DNA of 64,000 bases from Tetrapisispora phaffii CBS 4417. Taxonomy: Eukaryota; Ascomycota; Saccharomycetes; Saccharomycetales; Saccharomycetaceae. Positions 10,601 to 22,960 of this stretch are shown piece by piece. Below the pieces are notes generated by a model that saw nothing but the letters and a program-made list of their open reading frames with translations, did no database searches and had not been told where the DNA came from. Each line of letters starts with the position of its first letter. Within the stretch, counting starts at the first letter, position 1. Position numbers and translations under genes: made by a program. Where the stretch lies: NCBI RefSeq assembly GCF_000236905.1, contig NC_016520.1, forward strand, positions 1,178,001-1,242,000. Reading direction: 5' to 3'.

Positions 10601-12263
10601 TTAACATGACTTTACTAGGAACACCCCTGTAATCTTGAAATTGGGATTGAATAACGGCTCTTCTAAAGCAGTCTAATGAAGTTCCAATTGTAGTAGCAGA
10701 TAATAAAATATCGGGGTTTACAACTAATAGATTGTCATTTGGTTTTTGAGTTTGAGGGTCTTTATCATCAGAAAGTAACATTTTGTTCTTACTATTAATA
10801 CCTTCTATAATGTGAATTACATCTCCATCCTCTACATCCAGGTATACCCACGGATGTCGTAGTATGACAGAGGTTAATTCACCGGAAGAATTAATAGACT
10901 TTAATATTTTTTGCCTTCCTATTTTTGGCACTTGTACTTCATGTACGTTAGTAATAACTAACCGACTTATTCCATCCTTAATTACTGCACATTTAGCTCT
11001 TTCCATATACATATGTCGTTTGGATTCGTCATCAATAGGTTTTGGAGACATTTCGTCTTCATTTCGGTTATTTGACGTTGAAGTTTGGTTGTTCGTATTT
11101 GATACTTCATCATCGCTACTATCTAAATATTCTAATAAAAAATCGTTGTTTCCAGAATCAGTATGCTTATTATTAGTTGTATTTGTATTATCACTTTGTG
11201 TATCTGATATTGGTAGCTTTTCCACAGGCAGCTTTTGAGTTAATATCTCAATGAGTGAGTCTAAATCATCATCTTCCTCATCATCTTCAAAGTTTACTAT
11301 ATTGTTGAAATTATCTTTATTATTAAGATCTTGAGCATTTTGATTATTTTTTTGAATAGCTGTCTTTGAATTTGTAGTTTGTGCCTTACTTTTGTTAGAA
11401 ATATTAAGAATATCTTTGTGACTGACTGTGTCATTTTTCGTATTATCATTCAAGTTTTTATTTGAAACATCGGTTGCCAATCTGTCTTTTGTTCCATTTG
11501 CCTCCTTCTTAAATTTTCTATCAGTAGGTGACGATGGGATCTCATTCATGTTCGGGAAGCTGGGATTTAATGTATTAAGTGACCCCAAATCATCAAGTAT
11601 ATCATCTATATCTCTAAGTAAGTTTGAAGTCGTTTTAACGTTAGTAGAATCTACAATATCTTTATGACTATCTTTTTTGATGCTTTGTTGTTGGTATTCC
11701 TTTTTCTCTTCAACCTCGATATGTTTGAAGTTTAAGATACTTTGCAACCTACTGGGTGCTATTGGTGTCGATTCAATTTCCTTTCTATCGCTGCTAGTAA
11801 ATGAATGTCTATAACACTTTTCTGGACTAGAAGATGTTACTGATTTTTCAGGTTGTTTTGAAGGAGAATATCTCCACACAACTTCCTGCGTTGGTAAAAA
11901 TTCCTCCGCTTCTCTTTGCTTCTCCAAATTTTTAACAGGCCTATGCATTTTAACTGGCGTAGTATTCAACTTTACTTCACCTGGTTTAATGTTTAATGGT
12001 GGTTGTAATTTGTTGTTGTTCGAAGTAGATATCTCATGATGTGCTGTGTTCCTAATTTGTGATACAGATATTGACTTCAAGACAGTGTTCTCTGGAGTCC
12101 GTCCTCCCGGGACAAAATTATTTACTGGTGCAAAATGGTACTTTTTATGCTTTTTTGTTTTTGTAACATTTGCTATTTTCGTAGGCTGCTTTATATCATC
12201 TTTATTAACAATTGGAGTAGTCGCATCTCGTTTTGTATTCTGCTTAGTTGGAGTACTTGGCAT
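7683..12263 (-). CDS. DNA2: DNA2 nuclease-helicase
   Basis: A 1526-residue essential enzyme that trims long Okazaki flaps and resects double-strand breaks. The N-terminal about 450 residues are hydrophilic and Asn/Ser-rich, as in fungal Dna2. The RecB-type nuclease with its iron-sulphur cluster follows: a first Cys in LDCFRR near 529, HELLQEALK near 560, the metal-binding LDATLEVK...LEIKTGK near 667-690, and CDNCFVKQEC near 775. The superfamily 1 helicase then shows Walker A GMPGTGKTT near 1082, DEASQVS and GDHFQLPP, ending with AMTRARSKL. Length is close to the S. cerevisiae protein (1522). The adjacent DNA2-PRP8-CDC23 order and strands are as in S. cerevisiae chromosome VIII. Confidence 0.97.
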   Translation of the reverse strand: MPSTPTKQNTKRDATTPIVNKDDIKQPTKIANVTKTKKHKKYHFAPVNNFVPGGRTPENTVLKSISVSQIRNTAHHEISTSNNNKLQPPLNIKPGEVKLNTTPVKMHRPVKNLEKQREAEEFLPTQEVVWRYSPSKQPEKSVTSSSPEKCYRHSFTSSDRKEIESTPIAPSRLQSILNFKHIEVEEKKEYQQQSIKKDSHKDIVDSTNVKTTSNLLRDIDDILDDLGSLNTLNPSFPNMNEIPSSPTDRKFKKEANGTKDRLATDVSNKNLNDNTKNDTVSHKDILNISNKSKAQTTNSKTAIQKNNQNAQDLNNKDNFNNIVNFEDDEEDDDLDSLIEILTQKLPVEKLPISDTQSDNTNTTNNKHTDSGNNDFLLEYLDSSDDEVSNTNNQTSTSNNRNEDEMSPKPIDDESKRHMYMERAKCAVIKDGISRLVITNVHEVQVPKIGRQKILKSINSSGELTSVILRHPWVYLDVEDGDVIHIIEGINSKNKMLLSDDKDPQTQKPNDNLLVVNPDILLSATTIGTSLDCFRRAVIQSQFQDYRGVPSKVMLIGNIVHELLQEALKHKLNYLTLESTFLETTLDSILESNRFGIITCNSSVEELKAQILEEQVENIKDFVNKFVKSKPNTASVCTSGSRKKTFMSISNIIDIEENIWSPNYGLKGYLDATLEVKINGQYFLTPLEIKTGKSKQNSHEAQGLTYTFLLNDRYELPVDFFLLLYTRYNDISKYDKILHSVRHVFMLRNQMANKLKYQLNEIKDMSVNDMELPPILRGSVCDNCFVKQECITLHKLSKTEIYDNNDFRDGEYDTLTGHLLENEIKYREFFKKYYDLLRKEESSMLWMNSSLFLIDSQRKEAEFGNCLSNLSISKCTKDDDQDGRYLYEFTKMNTEHSDHLFSNFSKNEPVFISDEEGNFVICQGSVASVSDTLITISTKRSILYNKTKKNQGNAGLARSVLLPNNSSAALLDIQNLVKYRIDKNEIKYGLSMVRYNLLNLFLPPVSKSDIVIDELTGKERLLKASEGGDYNTRKFIVDGVEPRFRKNTEQPIIQYEQPKDSTFNNDQLKAIDMITRAEDYALVLGMPGTGKTTLIAEIIRHIVGNGKTVLLTSYTHSAVDNVLLKINTLESNIIRLGSKKRIHPGVHKYIPSYDNISNFEEYSNLINNASLVGTTCLGITDIMFSLKERDFDYVILDEASQVSLPVALGPLRYGSKFIMIGDHFQLPPLIINEAARKGGLDVSPFQILCEKHPANVIYLTYQYRMCEDIAKLSNSMMYDGQLKCGTDAVRTQTLNIPNSSSVHKFYKEKSHPWLDHVLKEQNRVLLLNYDRCEAISETVENNNIKNLGEAQLTYDCVRCLIETGVPVSEIGVMSLYRGQINCLQDILTREMSKGLEILTADQFQGRDKKCIIISLVRSNKEQNSGSLMKEMRRINVAMTRARSKLIIIGSKKMIKSVKQLEHFVEIIESNNWFYELPENCLDSYDFGLSVFSELEKKATRKLDTTNIKKDSKLLDSKPIIKQFLSEI

Positions 12264-12701
12264 TAATCGCTTTTTAAATCAAATAATGTGGATGCAAACA
12301 TAAATTGATGTACAAATAACCTGAAGTATCAACGTACAAAAATAGCGGCCGATATAAATTCTTGCTATCCTACACGCAAACCTAGTAATGTAATGAATTG
12401 ACTTTAATATACCCTCAATCTCAATTCATTCAATTTACATAAATTAAAAATCACATAAATTTTATGCCTATTTCCTGATTCAATAACTACCGCCGAAGAA
12501 TTTTTTCAAGAAGCGCGTCAGATCAGAAACCTGTATCTCATTCTCATCACTTCTGTTTATAAATTGTGTTACGATAATGAATGCAAAATTAATAATAAAA
12601 TAAGTTATCCATGGGAATCAATATATAATAAAATAATTACAATTATATATCTATATGTTTTAACATAATACATAAATAAGATCTAAAGTTACCTCGTGTA
12701 T
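12264..12701. other. intergenic, DNA2 upstream and PRP8 downstream
   Basis: AT-rich spacer. A GCGCGTC stretch near 12513 only partly resembles an MCB cell-cycle element (ACGCGT). Nothing else stands out. Confidence 0.4.
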
Positions 12702-15700
12702 CTAGGAAAACAAATCCTGTTGTTCAGCTTCGAGTTCTTCTTCTCCTGCAATTTCTGAATATTGCAAGAAATGAGTGGAACGATGTACTTCATTATAAAA
12801 TTCACAAGGAATACCAACTTTTAATTCATAATTCAAATCATCCTTGAAGGAATTACTCATAAATAAGTAATTCCAAACGTCCGAAGACGGGGTCATGAAT
12901 TGTCCCATAATTCTTTCAGAGAGCAGTAATTGAGCAGGGACACTTAATGTAGCATCAAAGCCTTCTGGCATTTCATTAACCATATCTCTATTCTGTAAAC
13001 CCCATTGGATACCTTCATCAGATAATGTAAAAGCATTTAATGATATAGAGCCACTGATCAAGTCTACAGTTATATCGATGAGACTGCTACTATAGTTCTC
13101 AAATAAGTGAGCATGAGTGGTGACTTCTGCTGCAGTCATAAATTTCAAATCACTTGTTCTTGTATGAACCCAACCCAATAGCTCCATTCCGGATAAGCTT
13201 GGATATTCATCTGCCTGTGGTAAAGTTGATAGAACCACAGATTTATTGTTACCCAACTGGGGAACGAGTGCAAGTGTTTTTATTTCTTTGATTTCAGGAT
13301 GGCCCTGGGGTGATTTACCATATAGATAGGCACCAACTTGAATATTTACATCCGAAATTTCAACAAATTTTTTCAATACGTTACTTGGGAAGACAAACAC
13401 ATCCTTATTTTCAATGAAGTTATCAGAATTGATATATATGTTCTTGAGACGAAGGTACAGTAAACTATTTGCAATAGCATTGGTTCTCCAATTGACTTTG
13501 GAGTCAAATTCTTGACTTTCGTAATTAGTAGATGTAACAACAACGATCTCTTCACCCTGTGCATTAACAGATTTAGTTTTCATTGCGGTAGTAGCAGATG
13601 ATTCTGATGATTCTATTTCTGCCCTTGCTGCCTCCAATTCTGCCATCTTTTGTCTTTTTACAGATGGCGCTTTGATATTTTGTCCCAGAATTAAATCCTT
13701 TATTTCTGTTTGAGTAAGAGCAGATATATTAACGTTATACTTTTTACTGTACTCTGACAAAATCAAGTCACGCATTTTAAATTCAATGTCAATCCATTGC
13801 TCATCTGTAAAAGAAGGCCATAGATGATGTTCTTTAATAGGTATTGTGGGATCACCTAAAATAATCATCTTTGCTTTCTCTTCATCTGTTTTGAGACCTC
13901 TTAATAACAGTATCAATCTTGAAAATGCTGTATATGATGATATCCTATCTAACCAATCGTCAAAAATATTGAACAGTACTAACTGCGGTTCTGTGGCTTT
14001 CATGACAACGTCTGATAATTTGTCTATTGACATGGCGGCTGAAAATGGTAACCTTAACTCAGTAGGTCTAATTGAAATATTAGGAAAGTCTAGCATATGT
14101 ACTTCTAAAGGATCTAACATGGTTTTTCTTGTTACAATAACTTGCTTTGGCTGTTCTTCTTTAGGCAGTGAGCGAATCAATGCACTCACTTCTTCGGCTG
14201 TTTTCCATTTAGCTAACTGACTTAATCTCTTCTGTCCAGTCCATACCGATGTATGGATAATTTTTAAAAACAGATGACCTGTTTTAGGGTTCAGAGTAAA
14301 TATACACCCATTTATAGGTTTAGTAGCTACATTACCTTCATAAGTTTTATGAACAACTACTCTGTATACATTTGTATCATCGACAAAAAGTTTTATATCA
14401 TCGTTGAATAGTTCCGCATAGTTTGATGAGTTCAGGAAAGGCTCCTGGACATTTGATTGATAGATCTGGAGACCTTTTCTTATACGTTCACGTAAAACAT
14501 AAAGTGCTGGATTTGCTTTTAAGATGGTTCTCATACTGTTTTGAACTAAAGGCTTCAGCCCATCAAACCAATTACCATATGCATCGTACATATTATAAGC
14601 TAAGTCTATACCAATCATCACACCGGTTGGAGATGGATATAAACTCACATTATCTGTAGTATAATCCAAATATTTGGCTCTAACATATCTTGATATATCA
14701 TGAGAATCATAATCACCATATCTTAGTTGTACATCAAACCAGATTTTATTTGTAACTGCAGAATCAAATTTATCTTTAGAAATATGCAATAATGATGGTT
14801 GCGATACATTCCATTGTCCTAAGGAGGTAATAGTGACATCTGCAGCTGATGAGTTCATTTTATATGACTTTCTAGGGTGGACCATTTCCTTTTTCACATT
14901 TTCAATTTGTAAAGTGTCAACTTCGCCATCAAGAATTTGACAAATATCAAAAACAATGCTTTCATGAATCTTCTGCCATAGATGTGCACGGAATATTTGA
15001 ATCAATGAGATTTTCAGAGTTGGAATTTTACCATGTAAAAAGATCCCTGTTAAATCTAATTGAACTAGAAAACCAACATACACATTGGCCCTATTGATAG
15101 TTGGCGACCACCATAATGTGAAACGACGGTTAGGTATTTGACTTAAACCAGTCCTTTGAGCATGCGTTAACTTTTTGAACTGCATAGAATCTTCAAATCC
15201 GGATGCTTTTTCCCAAAATAAACCTTCCCATGAATTAAAACCTGTTCCTTTAAATAGAGTATGCTCTAAAATGGTTTCAATGCCACCTAATGCTTGAATA
15301 ACATCAGTACGATAGGAATTTAAATTCCATAATTTACCATCATGATGTGAATTTGTCCACCAAAACGGACTGCTCTTTTCTATACAGTATTGCTTAAAAA
15401 TTCTACGGACTCTATGACCTTTATCATATGCTAATGTTTGACGATCTCTTTGAAACAAGGTGCTTATACGTGGTATACCTCTATCCCAAGAGCTTTCTAA
15501 TTCTTCAAATGATAACCTTCTATTTTGCTTGACTGCTTCTAATCTTTTCGTTGCATAATCATTCCAAACTCTCTGGGAATCCAAGAATTCGTTTTCCCAA
15601 GTGGTAATATAACGAAATATTGTAGGAATTAATTTATCATCCTCATGTGTCATACCAGCCCTGAAATGTGTTATACCAGTGTCGGTTTGTTTTGACCAAC

Positions 15701-18700
15701 TTAGATCGGAAGATGGAATTAAGATATGAGATGCACTCAGCATACCTAAACCACCTAATTCCTTTGGGGTGTAGAAAACAGCTGGTGGAAATCTGGTTGG
15801 CATTTTAGAATTCAAGCCAAGCTTTACTCTGTTTTGAATTCTTGTTTCTGCTTTGACTAAAATATCTAATAATTCTTCAGTAGATAAAATTGCTTCTCTA
15901 AAATATGTAAACAATGATATTAAATTTGTATTCCATTTTGAAGCTACTTTTGTGAATGTTGTAGATCCTGATGTCAAAAGAATACTACGTATCCTGCTCT
16001 CAAAAATTTCAATCTCTTCTTGTGATACTTTTAAATATGCTTTTGCTATTTTCCTTTTAGACTTGTCTTCGATTAAATCCCAAACACCTTCATCTGTTGA
16101 AGTAGATTCGTTGGTTCTTTCATTTGGTATTATACGAACTTCGAATCCACACATAGTAAAAAGAAGATTCGGGTTATATTTAGAATATACTGATACGAAT
16201 GATGTATTCCAATTAGTATTCGCTAAAGAGGAAGGAATACGACCTTGGAAATCCCAAAATACAGCTCTTCCTAGTTGTACGTCTTGTCGCATTAGTCTCA
16301 TTCTTGCATCCCGTGGCCAGCATTTTTTATTATTGTAATTAACTGCATTTTCGAAATTTGGATCAGGATTTTCAGACAAGAAATCTCCAGTTAATGATGC
16401 AGAATCATCTTCATCAAAATGATATAAAATATATACCTTATCAAAATATCTGGCATATAATCTTATTGGATGATTATTGGCTATTTCTGAATTCTTAAAT
16501 TGCATAAACTCGTTTCGCTCGGTAAGAGTACCAGCTAATTCATTGGCTCTGTCAATTCCTAGTATCAGTAGATCAAGTACGAGACCATAATATTGATATA
16601 TAAAAGATGCAAATTGAATACCACGAATTAAACCATATTTATTAACATAACTCATATCCTTAAAATTCAAAATAATGTTATTTTTAGCAGTCATATAATC
16701 TGCCATGTTAGGGTCCATGATTAGTCTCAATAACCTATTTAGTAACGTAAAATCAATTTTCTCTATCATATCAGTAACTTTTGTTTCCAACATGACAGTT
16801 GATTGATTACTTGACGTATCCCATATATTATCGACATTGTTAATACCTTGTGACCATTTGTAGACAAGGAGAGGTGGAATTTCTGAATCACTTGGTTTTA
16901 TCCAGTTTGGAAACAGACCTCGCTGATCAGCTTCGAACCACAAATATTGGTCTAGATAAGCATCCGTAATTTTCTCTAATGGATCAATAGCATATACCGG
17001 AGATATTGTTTTATAATGTTCCATCATTGACAGATTAACTGGCTTAAACACTCTTTGGGTCAAGAGATATTTTTTAATTCTGTTTAAAGTTTCATGAGGA
17101 TGATCATAGGCATCTTCAATTAAAGCCAATTCTTCTCTCTCGGCAGCTGTTAATTTGGCTTTTGAAGTATAGGATTCCTTTAAATTCTCCAAGGCCAATA
17201 CTAATATTTTTGTATCATTCTTATAGGTCAAAGGTGGGAAAGGTATTGGTGAAAAGTTTCTCTGATCAAACCATTGGACCATTGTAGAAAAAACAGCAGT
17301 AGCTTCCTCAGGAGTAATCTCGGGGCCATTTTTCTCTATGGTTTGTTGTCTCTCTTGCTCATTTTTAATCCATAACCTTGTCAATCTACCCAAGTTTTTT
17401 TTAACAATTGTTTTCTCAACATGGGCACCACCTACAATACGCTCTCTATTATAATGTGCAGCAGACACCCATCCATCAGCTTTTGCCTTTATATATCGTT
17501 CAATTAGTTTCCTAACTGGTTCAGGCATACCCGGTACATCCCATGGAATGTTAGCTTTCCAAGATCTCCATGCTTCGCTTAAATGTTGTAAAATTGTCCT
17601 AGCTTTACTTTGTCTAATATCTTCAGGTATCATATCCAAAATGTCATTCATTACTGATGACCTCAATTCTAAATCATAATAAGCATCGGATCTTTGTTTG
17701 GTAGTTGTTTTAACAACTTCATTTGAACGGCCTTCAAATTGACGTATTAATAAGTTTCCCAACCATCTTTCTAAAATTGGGATGACACCTCTCAAAAAGA
17801 ATAACCATACTCTCCATGCTGGTTGCCAGAAACCACATCCGGGGCCTTTTCCTATGATCTGATTAAATCTATAATATATAACATGTTTCAAATCTTTGCA
17901 TGCACGGATTTGATGCATAACCTTATATTTATATCTATAAATACCAGTTAATTGACCAAGATGATTCAAAATATAATAAATACCATCAGCAAGTTGGTAT
18001 GCATCGACGTTCCCAATTCTATGCTGCACATGGGCATCAATTATTAGTTTGGTAACCTTTAAAATTTCTCTCATCAAATGAAATGCATTGCCAAATCGTG
18101 ACTTTTTCCTTTCCTTTGTCGTTAGGGTCTTTGTTGGTTTTAGATTAAAATTGTAATCTAAATGTAAATAGGTCAAACCTCTTTTATGAATTAGTAAATT
18201 AAGCATATTGTGACCTTGGTTACAGATTTGTAAACCAGCTTCGACCCAATCTATAGTAGTCTGCTGAAAATATTTAGTACTATTCAAGGCCTTCAACAAA
18301 TTGGTTTTTCTTTTATTTGTTAAATGTTTGGATTTTAATTCATTTTTGACATAATTTTTTAATAATTTTTGATAAGATATTCTAACTTTTGTAGGATAAC
18401 TTTTATTTGGATGTTGTTGATACCACTTCTTTACAAGTGCTACATCCTGGGATCTTACCATATTACCGTTTAACCTATTAAATGGAAAAGTTGAACTATA
18501 TAAACCAATTGCATCCTTGGAATTATTTGGTGCTAGCTCTTCGTTTGAAAACATTGCACTTAACGGCTTAGAAAATGTGAATTCTTCTTTTTCATCCTCT
18601 ATATCCTCATATGCCTTGTTTATTTTTGGAGTATAAATATCAATAATGGGGTTGAAGGAGGCATCAAAGTTGAATAACTCCTGATCAGCATCGTGGTAAG

Positions 18701-19967
18701 ATTCATTTGAACAATCAATGGGGTTATGATACCAAAGTGTTTCCACGGATTTAACGCTTGAATTATATAATTGAGGAAACGCAATCTTGTATTCACTTCG
18801 TATCGGGATTCTATTAATTATTCTATCCAGCGAATTAAACTCATTGTAATCATCTTCTTCATCTTTTAAATATAAAGGTTCAAATTTGGGACCACCAGGA
18901 ATGGTGGTATTTAATGCTTTTGAGGTAAAAAATGCTTTCTTGTCAAACAAATAGTAGTAGTTCTTATCTTTAATCTCATCTTTCAGTGGTTGTGATAATC
19001 TTGATAAATTGGACATTATGGGTAAATCTAGTTTCCATTTCTTATAAGTAGAGCCATTGGTATAATTTGGATTATCTATCAATGGCTTTGAATCATAAAT
19101 CCAATCTACAACATTTTTATCCTCTTCAGAATCTAAGTCTAGTTTTATAGGGTCCAACGGTTCAATATTTCTTATTTGTTCAAAATACGATAAAGGAGGT
19201 TCATCATCATCGAATGGTGGAAATCTCATTCTTTTAAAATGCGTCCTATCTCTTTTTTCTCTTCTCATTGCAATCCAAATTGAGGACCATTGGGCTATAT
19301 ATACGGGTTCAATTACCCTTGGTATTTCATTTACAAATGTTATAGCACCGGTCGTGTGATAAAGAACTTTAACATCTTTAGTTTGTTCCCATGGTTGTGG
19401 TATATTTTCTAATAATTTCAAAATGGCATGAGGCATGTATTTAAGGGCACCTAAGAATGCACGTTTGTCGTAATTAAATCTTTTTGAGGTCATATCTGTA
19501 TGATTATCTGCAATCTTTCTTAAATGTTCAGGGGGCATTTCTAATTTGTGAGAATGGATTAAACCTCCTTTTTTCTGCGATTTCATTCTTCTTTTCTTTA
19601 ATTTTCTTGATTTTACAGTTTCACGATTATTCAATCTTCTTCTTTTGCTTGTTAAATCATCATTTATATCAGATGTATCTCTAATTGGAGATTCTGACAA
19701 ATGATCTCTAACTATGTCAATTTCGCCACTCATTCCTGGTGGAGGTGGAGGTGGTGGCGGTGGAAGCAGTTCATCTATAGGTTGTTCTTCAAATGCATTT
19801 ATTGTTTCAAAATCATTTTCAGTGTCTTTGAAAAGATTATTTGTTTCATCCTCTAAATCCAAACCTAGTGGAGGAGGTGGTAAACCAAATATATCATCGT
19901 TATGCTCATCACTAGAGTTATCATCAAAACCAGGTGGTGGCGGTGGAGGAGGAGGTAATCCACTCAT
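12702..19967 (-). CDS. PRP8: U5 snRNP spliceosome core protein Prp8
   Basis: At 2421 residues this matches Prp8 (2413 in S. cerevisiae), the scaffold of the spliceosome catalytic centre. Conservation is extreme across the N-terminal domain, reverse-transcriptase-like, linker and endonuclease-like domains, and the RNase H-like and C-terminal Jab1/MPN-like domains; the protein ends [12 protein letters not shown]. The open frame extends to 20000 but begins there with GTG; I chose the ATG at 19967 because it gives MSGLPPPPP, the conserved N terminus. Three proline tracts fill the first about 85 residues, as in the S. cerevisiae protein. No intron is visible. Confidence 0.98.
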   Translation of the reverse strand: MSGLPPPPPPPPGFDDNSSDEHNDDIFGLPPPPLGLDLEDETNNLFKDTENDFETINAFEEQPIDELLPPPPPPPPPGMSGEIDIVRDHLSESPIRDTSDINDDLTSKRRRLNNRETVKSRKLKKRRMKSQKKGGLIHSHKLEMPPEHLRKIADNHTDMTSKRFNYDKRAFLGALKYMPHAILKLLENIPQPWEQTKDVKVLYHTTGAITFVNEIPRVIEPVYIAQWSSIWIAMRREKRDRTHFKRMRFPPFDDDEPPLSYFEQIRNIEPLDPIKLDLDSEEDKNVVDWIYDSKPLIDNPNYTNGSTYKKWKLDLPIMSNLSRLSQPLKDEIKDKNYYYLFDKKAFFTSKALNTTIPGGPKFEPLYLKDEEDDYNEFNSLDRIINRIPIRSEYKIAFPQLYNSSVKSVETLWYHNPIDCSNESYHDADQELFNFDASFNPIIDIYTPKINKAYEDIEDEKEEFTFSKPLSAMFSNEELAPNNSKDAIGLYSSTFPFNRLNGNMVRSQDVALVKKWYQQHPNKSYPTKVRISYQKLLKNYVKNELKSKHLTNKRKTNLLKALNSTKYFQQTTIDWVEAGLQICNQGHNMLNLLIHKRGLTYLHLDYNFNLKPTKTLTTKERKKSRFGNAFHLMREILKVTKLIIDAHVQHRIGNVDAYQLADGIYYILNHLGQLTGIYRYKYKVMHQIRACKDLKHVIYYRFNQIIGKGPGCGFWQPAWRVWLFFLRGVIPILERWLGNLLIRQFEGRSNEVVKTTTKQRSDAYYDLELRSSVMNDILDMIPEDIRQSKARTILQHLSEAWRSWKANIPWDVPGMPEPVRKLIERYIKAKADGWVSAAHYNRERIVGGAHVEKTIVKKNLGRLTRLWIKNEQERQQTIEKNGPEITPEEATAVFSTMVQWFDQRNFSPIPFPPLTYKNDTKILVLALENLKESYTSKAKLTAAEREELALIEDAYDHPHETLNRIKKYLLTQRVFKPVNLSMMEHYKTISPVYAIDPLEKITDAYLDQYLWFEADQRGLFPNWIKPSDSEIPPLLVYKWSQGINNVDNIWDTSSNQSTVMLETKVTDMIEKIDFTLLNRLLRLIMDPNMADYMTAKNNIILNFKDMSYVNKYGLIRGIQFASFIYQYYGLVLDLLILGIDRANELAGTLTERNEFMQFKNSEIANNHPIRLYARYFDKVYILYHFDEDDSASLTGDFLSENPDPNFENAVNYNNKKCWPRDARMRLMRQDVQLGRAVFWDFQGRIPSSLANTNWNTSFVSVYSKYNPNLLFTMCGFEVRIIPNERTNESTSTDEGVWDLIEDKSKRKIAKAYLKVSQEEIEIFESRIRSILLTSGSTTFTKVASKWNTNLISLFTYFREAILSTEELLDILVKAETRIQNRVKLGLNSKMPTRFPPAVFYTPKELGGLGMLSASHILIPSSDLSWSKQTDTGITHFRAGMTHEDDKLIPTIFRYITTWENEFLDSQRVWNDYATKRLEAVKQNRRLSFEELESSWDRGIPRISTLFQRDRQTLAYDKGHRVRRIFKQYCIEKSSPFWWTNSHHDGKLWNLNSYRTDVIQALGGIETILEHTLFKGTGFNSWEGLFWEKASGFEDSMQFKKLTHAQRTGLSQIPNRRFTLWWSPTINRANVYVGFLVQLDLTGIFLHGKIPTLKISLIQIFRAHLWQKIHESIVFDICQILDGEVDTLQIENVKKEMVHPRKSYKMNSSAADVTITSLGQWNVSQPSLLHISKDKFDSAVTNKIWFDVQLRYGDYDSHDISRYVRAKYLDYTTDNVSLYPSPTGVMIGIDLAYNMYDAYGNWFDGLKPLVQNSMRTILKANPALYVLRERIRKGLQIYQSNVQEPFLNSSNYAELFNDDIKLFVDDTNVYRVVVHKTYEGNVATKPINGCIFTLNPKTGHLFLKIIHTSVWTGQKRLSQLAKWKTAEEVSALIRSLPKEEQPKQVIVTRKTMLDPLEVHMLDFPNISIRPTELRLPFSAAMSIDKLSDVVMKATEPQLVLFNIFDDWLDRISSYTAFSRLILLLRGLKTDEEKAKMIILGDPTIPIKEHHLWPSFTDEQWIDIEFKMRDLILSEYSKKYNVNISALTQTEIKDLILGQNIKAPSVKRQKMAELEAARAEIESSESSATTAMKTKSVNAQGEEIVVVTSTNYESQEFDSKVNWRTNAIANSLLYLRLKNIYINSDNFIENKDVFVFPSNVLKKFVEISDVNIQVGAYLYGKSPQGHPEIKEIKTLALVPQLGNNKSVVLSTLPQADEYPSLSGMELLGWVHTRTSDLKFMTAAEVTTHAHLFENYSSSLIDITVDLISGSISLNAFTLSDEGIQWGLQNRDMVNEMPEGFDATLSVPAQLLLSERIMGQFMTPSSDVWNYLFMSNSFKDDLNYELKVGIPCEFYNEVHRSTHFLQYSEIAGEEELEAEQQDLFS

Positions 19968-20496
19968 CAATAATCTTTTATTATGTATAAACCAAATCAC
20001 TTCCGTTTAGTCACTGGCTTAGACTATTGATTTATTACAACGTTGATATATATATATGTGTGTGTGTATGTGTGTATGTGTTTAAATATATAAACCTAAA
20101 CTACAAACTTAGAACTAATAGAATATAAATAACCGCCTACATTTCATAGTGTTATTGACAAAATTTCTATTTCGCCTTGACTTTTTTTTGAAATCTTAAA
20201 AGTACGAAATAATAGCTTTCAACGAAAGTAACATATTTAAGCATCTTAATTATTGATAAAGGATCAGTGAGGAACAATTTAATGACTTCCAAACATGATA
20301 GGTCTTTCTTTGAATAAACTAAAACTATTATTCTTAAAATGATTAAAATTTCAATAATTAAATGAATATATATATGTGTGTGATGAAGCAAATCCAATCG
20401 TTAAAAAAATGCATACTTATAGAGCTATATACCATTAAAATATTATTTATATTGTTTTTTTAACTTAAATCAAGTGTACTGATGTAAAATCGTGTA
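19968..20496. other. intergenic PRP8-CDC23 with TA/TG simple repeat
   Basis: AT-rich upstream region of PRP8. A (TA)n tract runs into a (TG)n tract at about 20046-20080. The small minus-strand frame 20167-20397 looks spurious. Confidence 0.5.
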
Positions 20497-22497
20497 TTAT
20501 ACTTGTTTTCTACACTCTCTTGCTATTGCTCTAGCCTCTTCTATATCTTGTGTGCTTCCTGTTGATACACCGATTGCATAGCCGTAAGCTTCTTCAAAAT
20601 TTTGTCTAGATAATTCATATCTTGCCAACCATAGTCTAGCTTTAGCAATTTCATCTGTAACAAATCCTTCCGTGAGAGCTTCGACATTTACACAACGTAT
20701 CATGTATTCTTTACAATTTTCCAGATCATTTGATTTTTCGTAAACTTCCGCTAGTTTGTATAATAACGATGAGTCTTGATCTGTATTTATTGATAATTGT
20801 AATGCCCTTTCGAATGATTTTATGGCATCATTAAAATTCCCAATTTTTACATAGCAACTAGCTAATGCTTGCCACATTCTTTTATCCAGTGGTTTTAATG
20901 TGCATGCTTTTTGGAAATAATACAATGAATATAGGTGCATATCAAGAACTTCGTAAGCTTGTCCCAAACCATACCAAGCTTTAAAATCACGAGGGTTTAT
21001 ATCAACTGCATGTCTATAGCATTCAATTGCTGCTTGAGAATTTTTTAATTCTACAAACTCATGACCCATCAATGTCCAAGCGCTAATGTTTTTTTTGTTT
21101 AACGTTATAGCTCTTCTGAAATATAAAATAGATTTCTCATGCTCTTGCCTTGCAGAATAGTAGTTAGCAATTATACAACATGTTTCCGGCCTAAATCTAT
21201 CAACTTGTGAACAGAACTGAGCTAAATATGATAACTTTGGTTGTTTTTGCATGACATATAATATATTTGAATAGAAATCAAGATCATCGAGACGGTATGG
21301 ATCAGCTTTTATTATTTGTTCAAATAATTGCTCCGCATTAACATAGTCCATATAATTATAATTGATTAATGCATTTTGTGCTTTTAAAAAGGAAAAATTA
21401 GGGAAAATATTTAGCAAACTTTCTAAATTCTCTAAAAAGTTATCTATATCTCCACTGAACTCTTGGAATAATACTAATTTAAAGAATTTGATCATTATAT
21501 TGTGGTTAACATCTGATTGCATACCTATACAATTCATGTCTTCAATTTTAAATTTTTCGCTTAAATATTTTGTTAATAGCATGAATTCATCTGCCTTAGT
21601 TATACAATCAAGTAACTCTACCCAACAGGTCCAATTAAAAGTAAATTTTGATAAAGATTTCAAAAATGACGACATTGCTAATGACTTATTGTTTTCTTTC
21701 TTTTCAAGTATACCTTTTAAATAATATAACAATGCTATTCCTACTTCTGATGATTGTGATCTTATGTTTAGAGTAGGTAGCGACTCATTATAATTCTTTA
21801 GATAATCATTCAGTTCATTTAGTATCGAAGATAATGAAGATCTTTTACCTTCATTCATAGATATTGAATGAGAACTGATATCAAAATTTAAATTTCCAAT
21901 AGTATCGTGGCTTTTGTCGCAATCTGACCCATCTGACATGCTATTTGCCCATATATCATCTCTTCCATTTATAAATAAACTAGTATTGCCTTTATCATTT
22001 AAGTATTTAGGTGTCTTACCGGTCGTCAAAAGATTTTCCATCTTTTCTTTCACTTTTTTATCCCATGACAGATACTCGCAGTATAACTTCATGAACTTTA
22101 ATTTGGGATGCGTAACATCTTTCAAAAAGAAAGAACATCTATCAAATTCTTTAGAATCAAATAAAGTAGAAGCAAATAAATGTAAGTCATATTCTTTTTG
22201 TGTAAATTCGGCATTGTCTGCAGACGTTTTTATAAATGGGCTTCTCTTATTCGACTGTTTATGTCCATGATTGATTTGGTTACTCAACGGTGAATCATTG
22301 AAGTTCAATGCACCTGCTGCACCCCGTATAATAGTATCATCTTCTGGCATATCACTTTCAAACTCTAAAATCCCCAGAAGTGCTTCCGCTGACCATTTCG
22401 ATGATTTGTATAATTTTACCTGTGACAGTTCTATTGCAGATTTCCTCAGACAATTTCTAATATCTTGTATTATATAAAATTGATTATGTGAGTCCAT
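20497..22497 (-). CDS. CDC23: anaphase-promoting complex subunit Cdc23
   Basis: A 666-residue scaffold subunit (APC8) of the anaphase-promoting ubiquitin ligase, which drives exit from mitosis. The C-terminal half is a run of tetratricopeptide repeats (about residues 355-620), with segments such as AWTLMGHEFVELKN, AWYGLGQAYEVLDM and MWQALASCYVKIGNF. The N-terminal region contains the expected CLRKSAIELSQ and LFASTLFDSKEFDRC segments. It is slightly longer than S. cerevisiae Cdc23 (626), with extra low-complexity sequence near 180-215. Divergent from THP2, as in S. cerevisiae. Confidence 0.95.
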   Translation of the reverse strand: MDSHNQFYIIQDIRNCLRKSAIELSQVKLYKSSKWSAEALLGILEFESDMPEDDTIIRGAAGALNFNDSPLSNQINHGHKQSNKRSPFIKTSADNAEFTQKEYDLHLFASTLFDSKEFDRCSFFLKDVTHPKLKFMKLYCEYLSWDKKVKEKMENLLTTGKTPKYLNDKGNTSLFINGRDDIWANSMSDGSDCDKSHDTIGNLNFDISSHSISMNEGKRSSLSSILNELNDYLKNYNESLPTLNIRSQSSEVGIALLYYLKGILEKKENNKSLAMSSFLKSLSKFTFNWTCWVELLDCITKADEFMLLTKYLSEKFKIEDMNCIGMQSDVNHNIMIKFFKLVLFQEFSGDIDNFLENLESLLNIFPNFSFLKAQNALINYNYMDYVNAEQLFEQIIKADPYRLDDLDFYSNILYVMQKQPKLSYLAQFCSQVDRFRPETCCIIANYYSARQEHEKSILYFRRAITLNKKNISAWTLMGHEFVELKNSQAAIECYRHAVDINPRDFKAWYGLGQAYEVLDMHLYSLYYFQKACTLKPLDKRMWQALASCYVKIGNFNDAIKSFERALQLSINTDQDSSLLYKLAEVYEKSNDLENCKEYMIRCVNVEALTEGFVTDEIAKARLWLARYELSRQNFEEAYGYAIGVSTGSTQDIEEARAIARECRKQV

Positions 22498-22960
22498 TAT
22501 TGTATTCTTTTGGAAGCATATCTCTACTTAGATTATACGATCCTCCATAAGAAAGTAAATAAAAATATACTTGAGCTAATTGAATCTCTTAATTTTTATA
22601 TATTTATTTTTATGTATGTGGTTCTTAGCGATAACATAATGCGCAATCATAAATGACAAAAATTGATAATATTAATATAAAAAAATCTAGAAAGAATTTA
22701 ACATTAAAACTCAATAGATTACAATATATTATGAAAGGATAAGTCTATTACATGTAGTCAAGATTGAAAACGAATTATTCCGTTATTTCTTTTCTAGCTC
22801 ATTAGAGGTAACATTTGCTTTGGAAATATTGTATGTTTTATAGAAGACAAATATTTAAAGATTTGTTTGCCACAATTTAAAATAAGCATTGTCGAATTTG
22901 AGAAAGGAAAAAGAAAATAAAATAGAACAGCCTATTAGTTATACACCTAGCTATCTATAT
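22498..22960. other. divergent promoter region CDC23/THP2
   Basis: AT-rich spacer between divergent genes. The part from 22889 on is open in the THP2 frame but begins with TTG, so I treat it as THP2 leader. No clear motif was found. Confidence 0.4.
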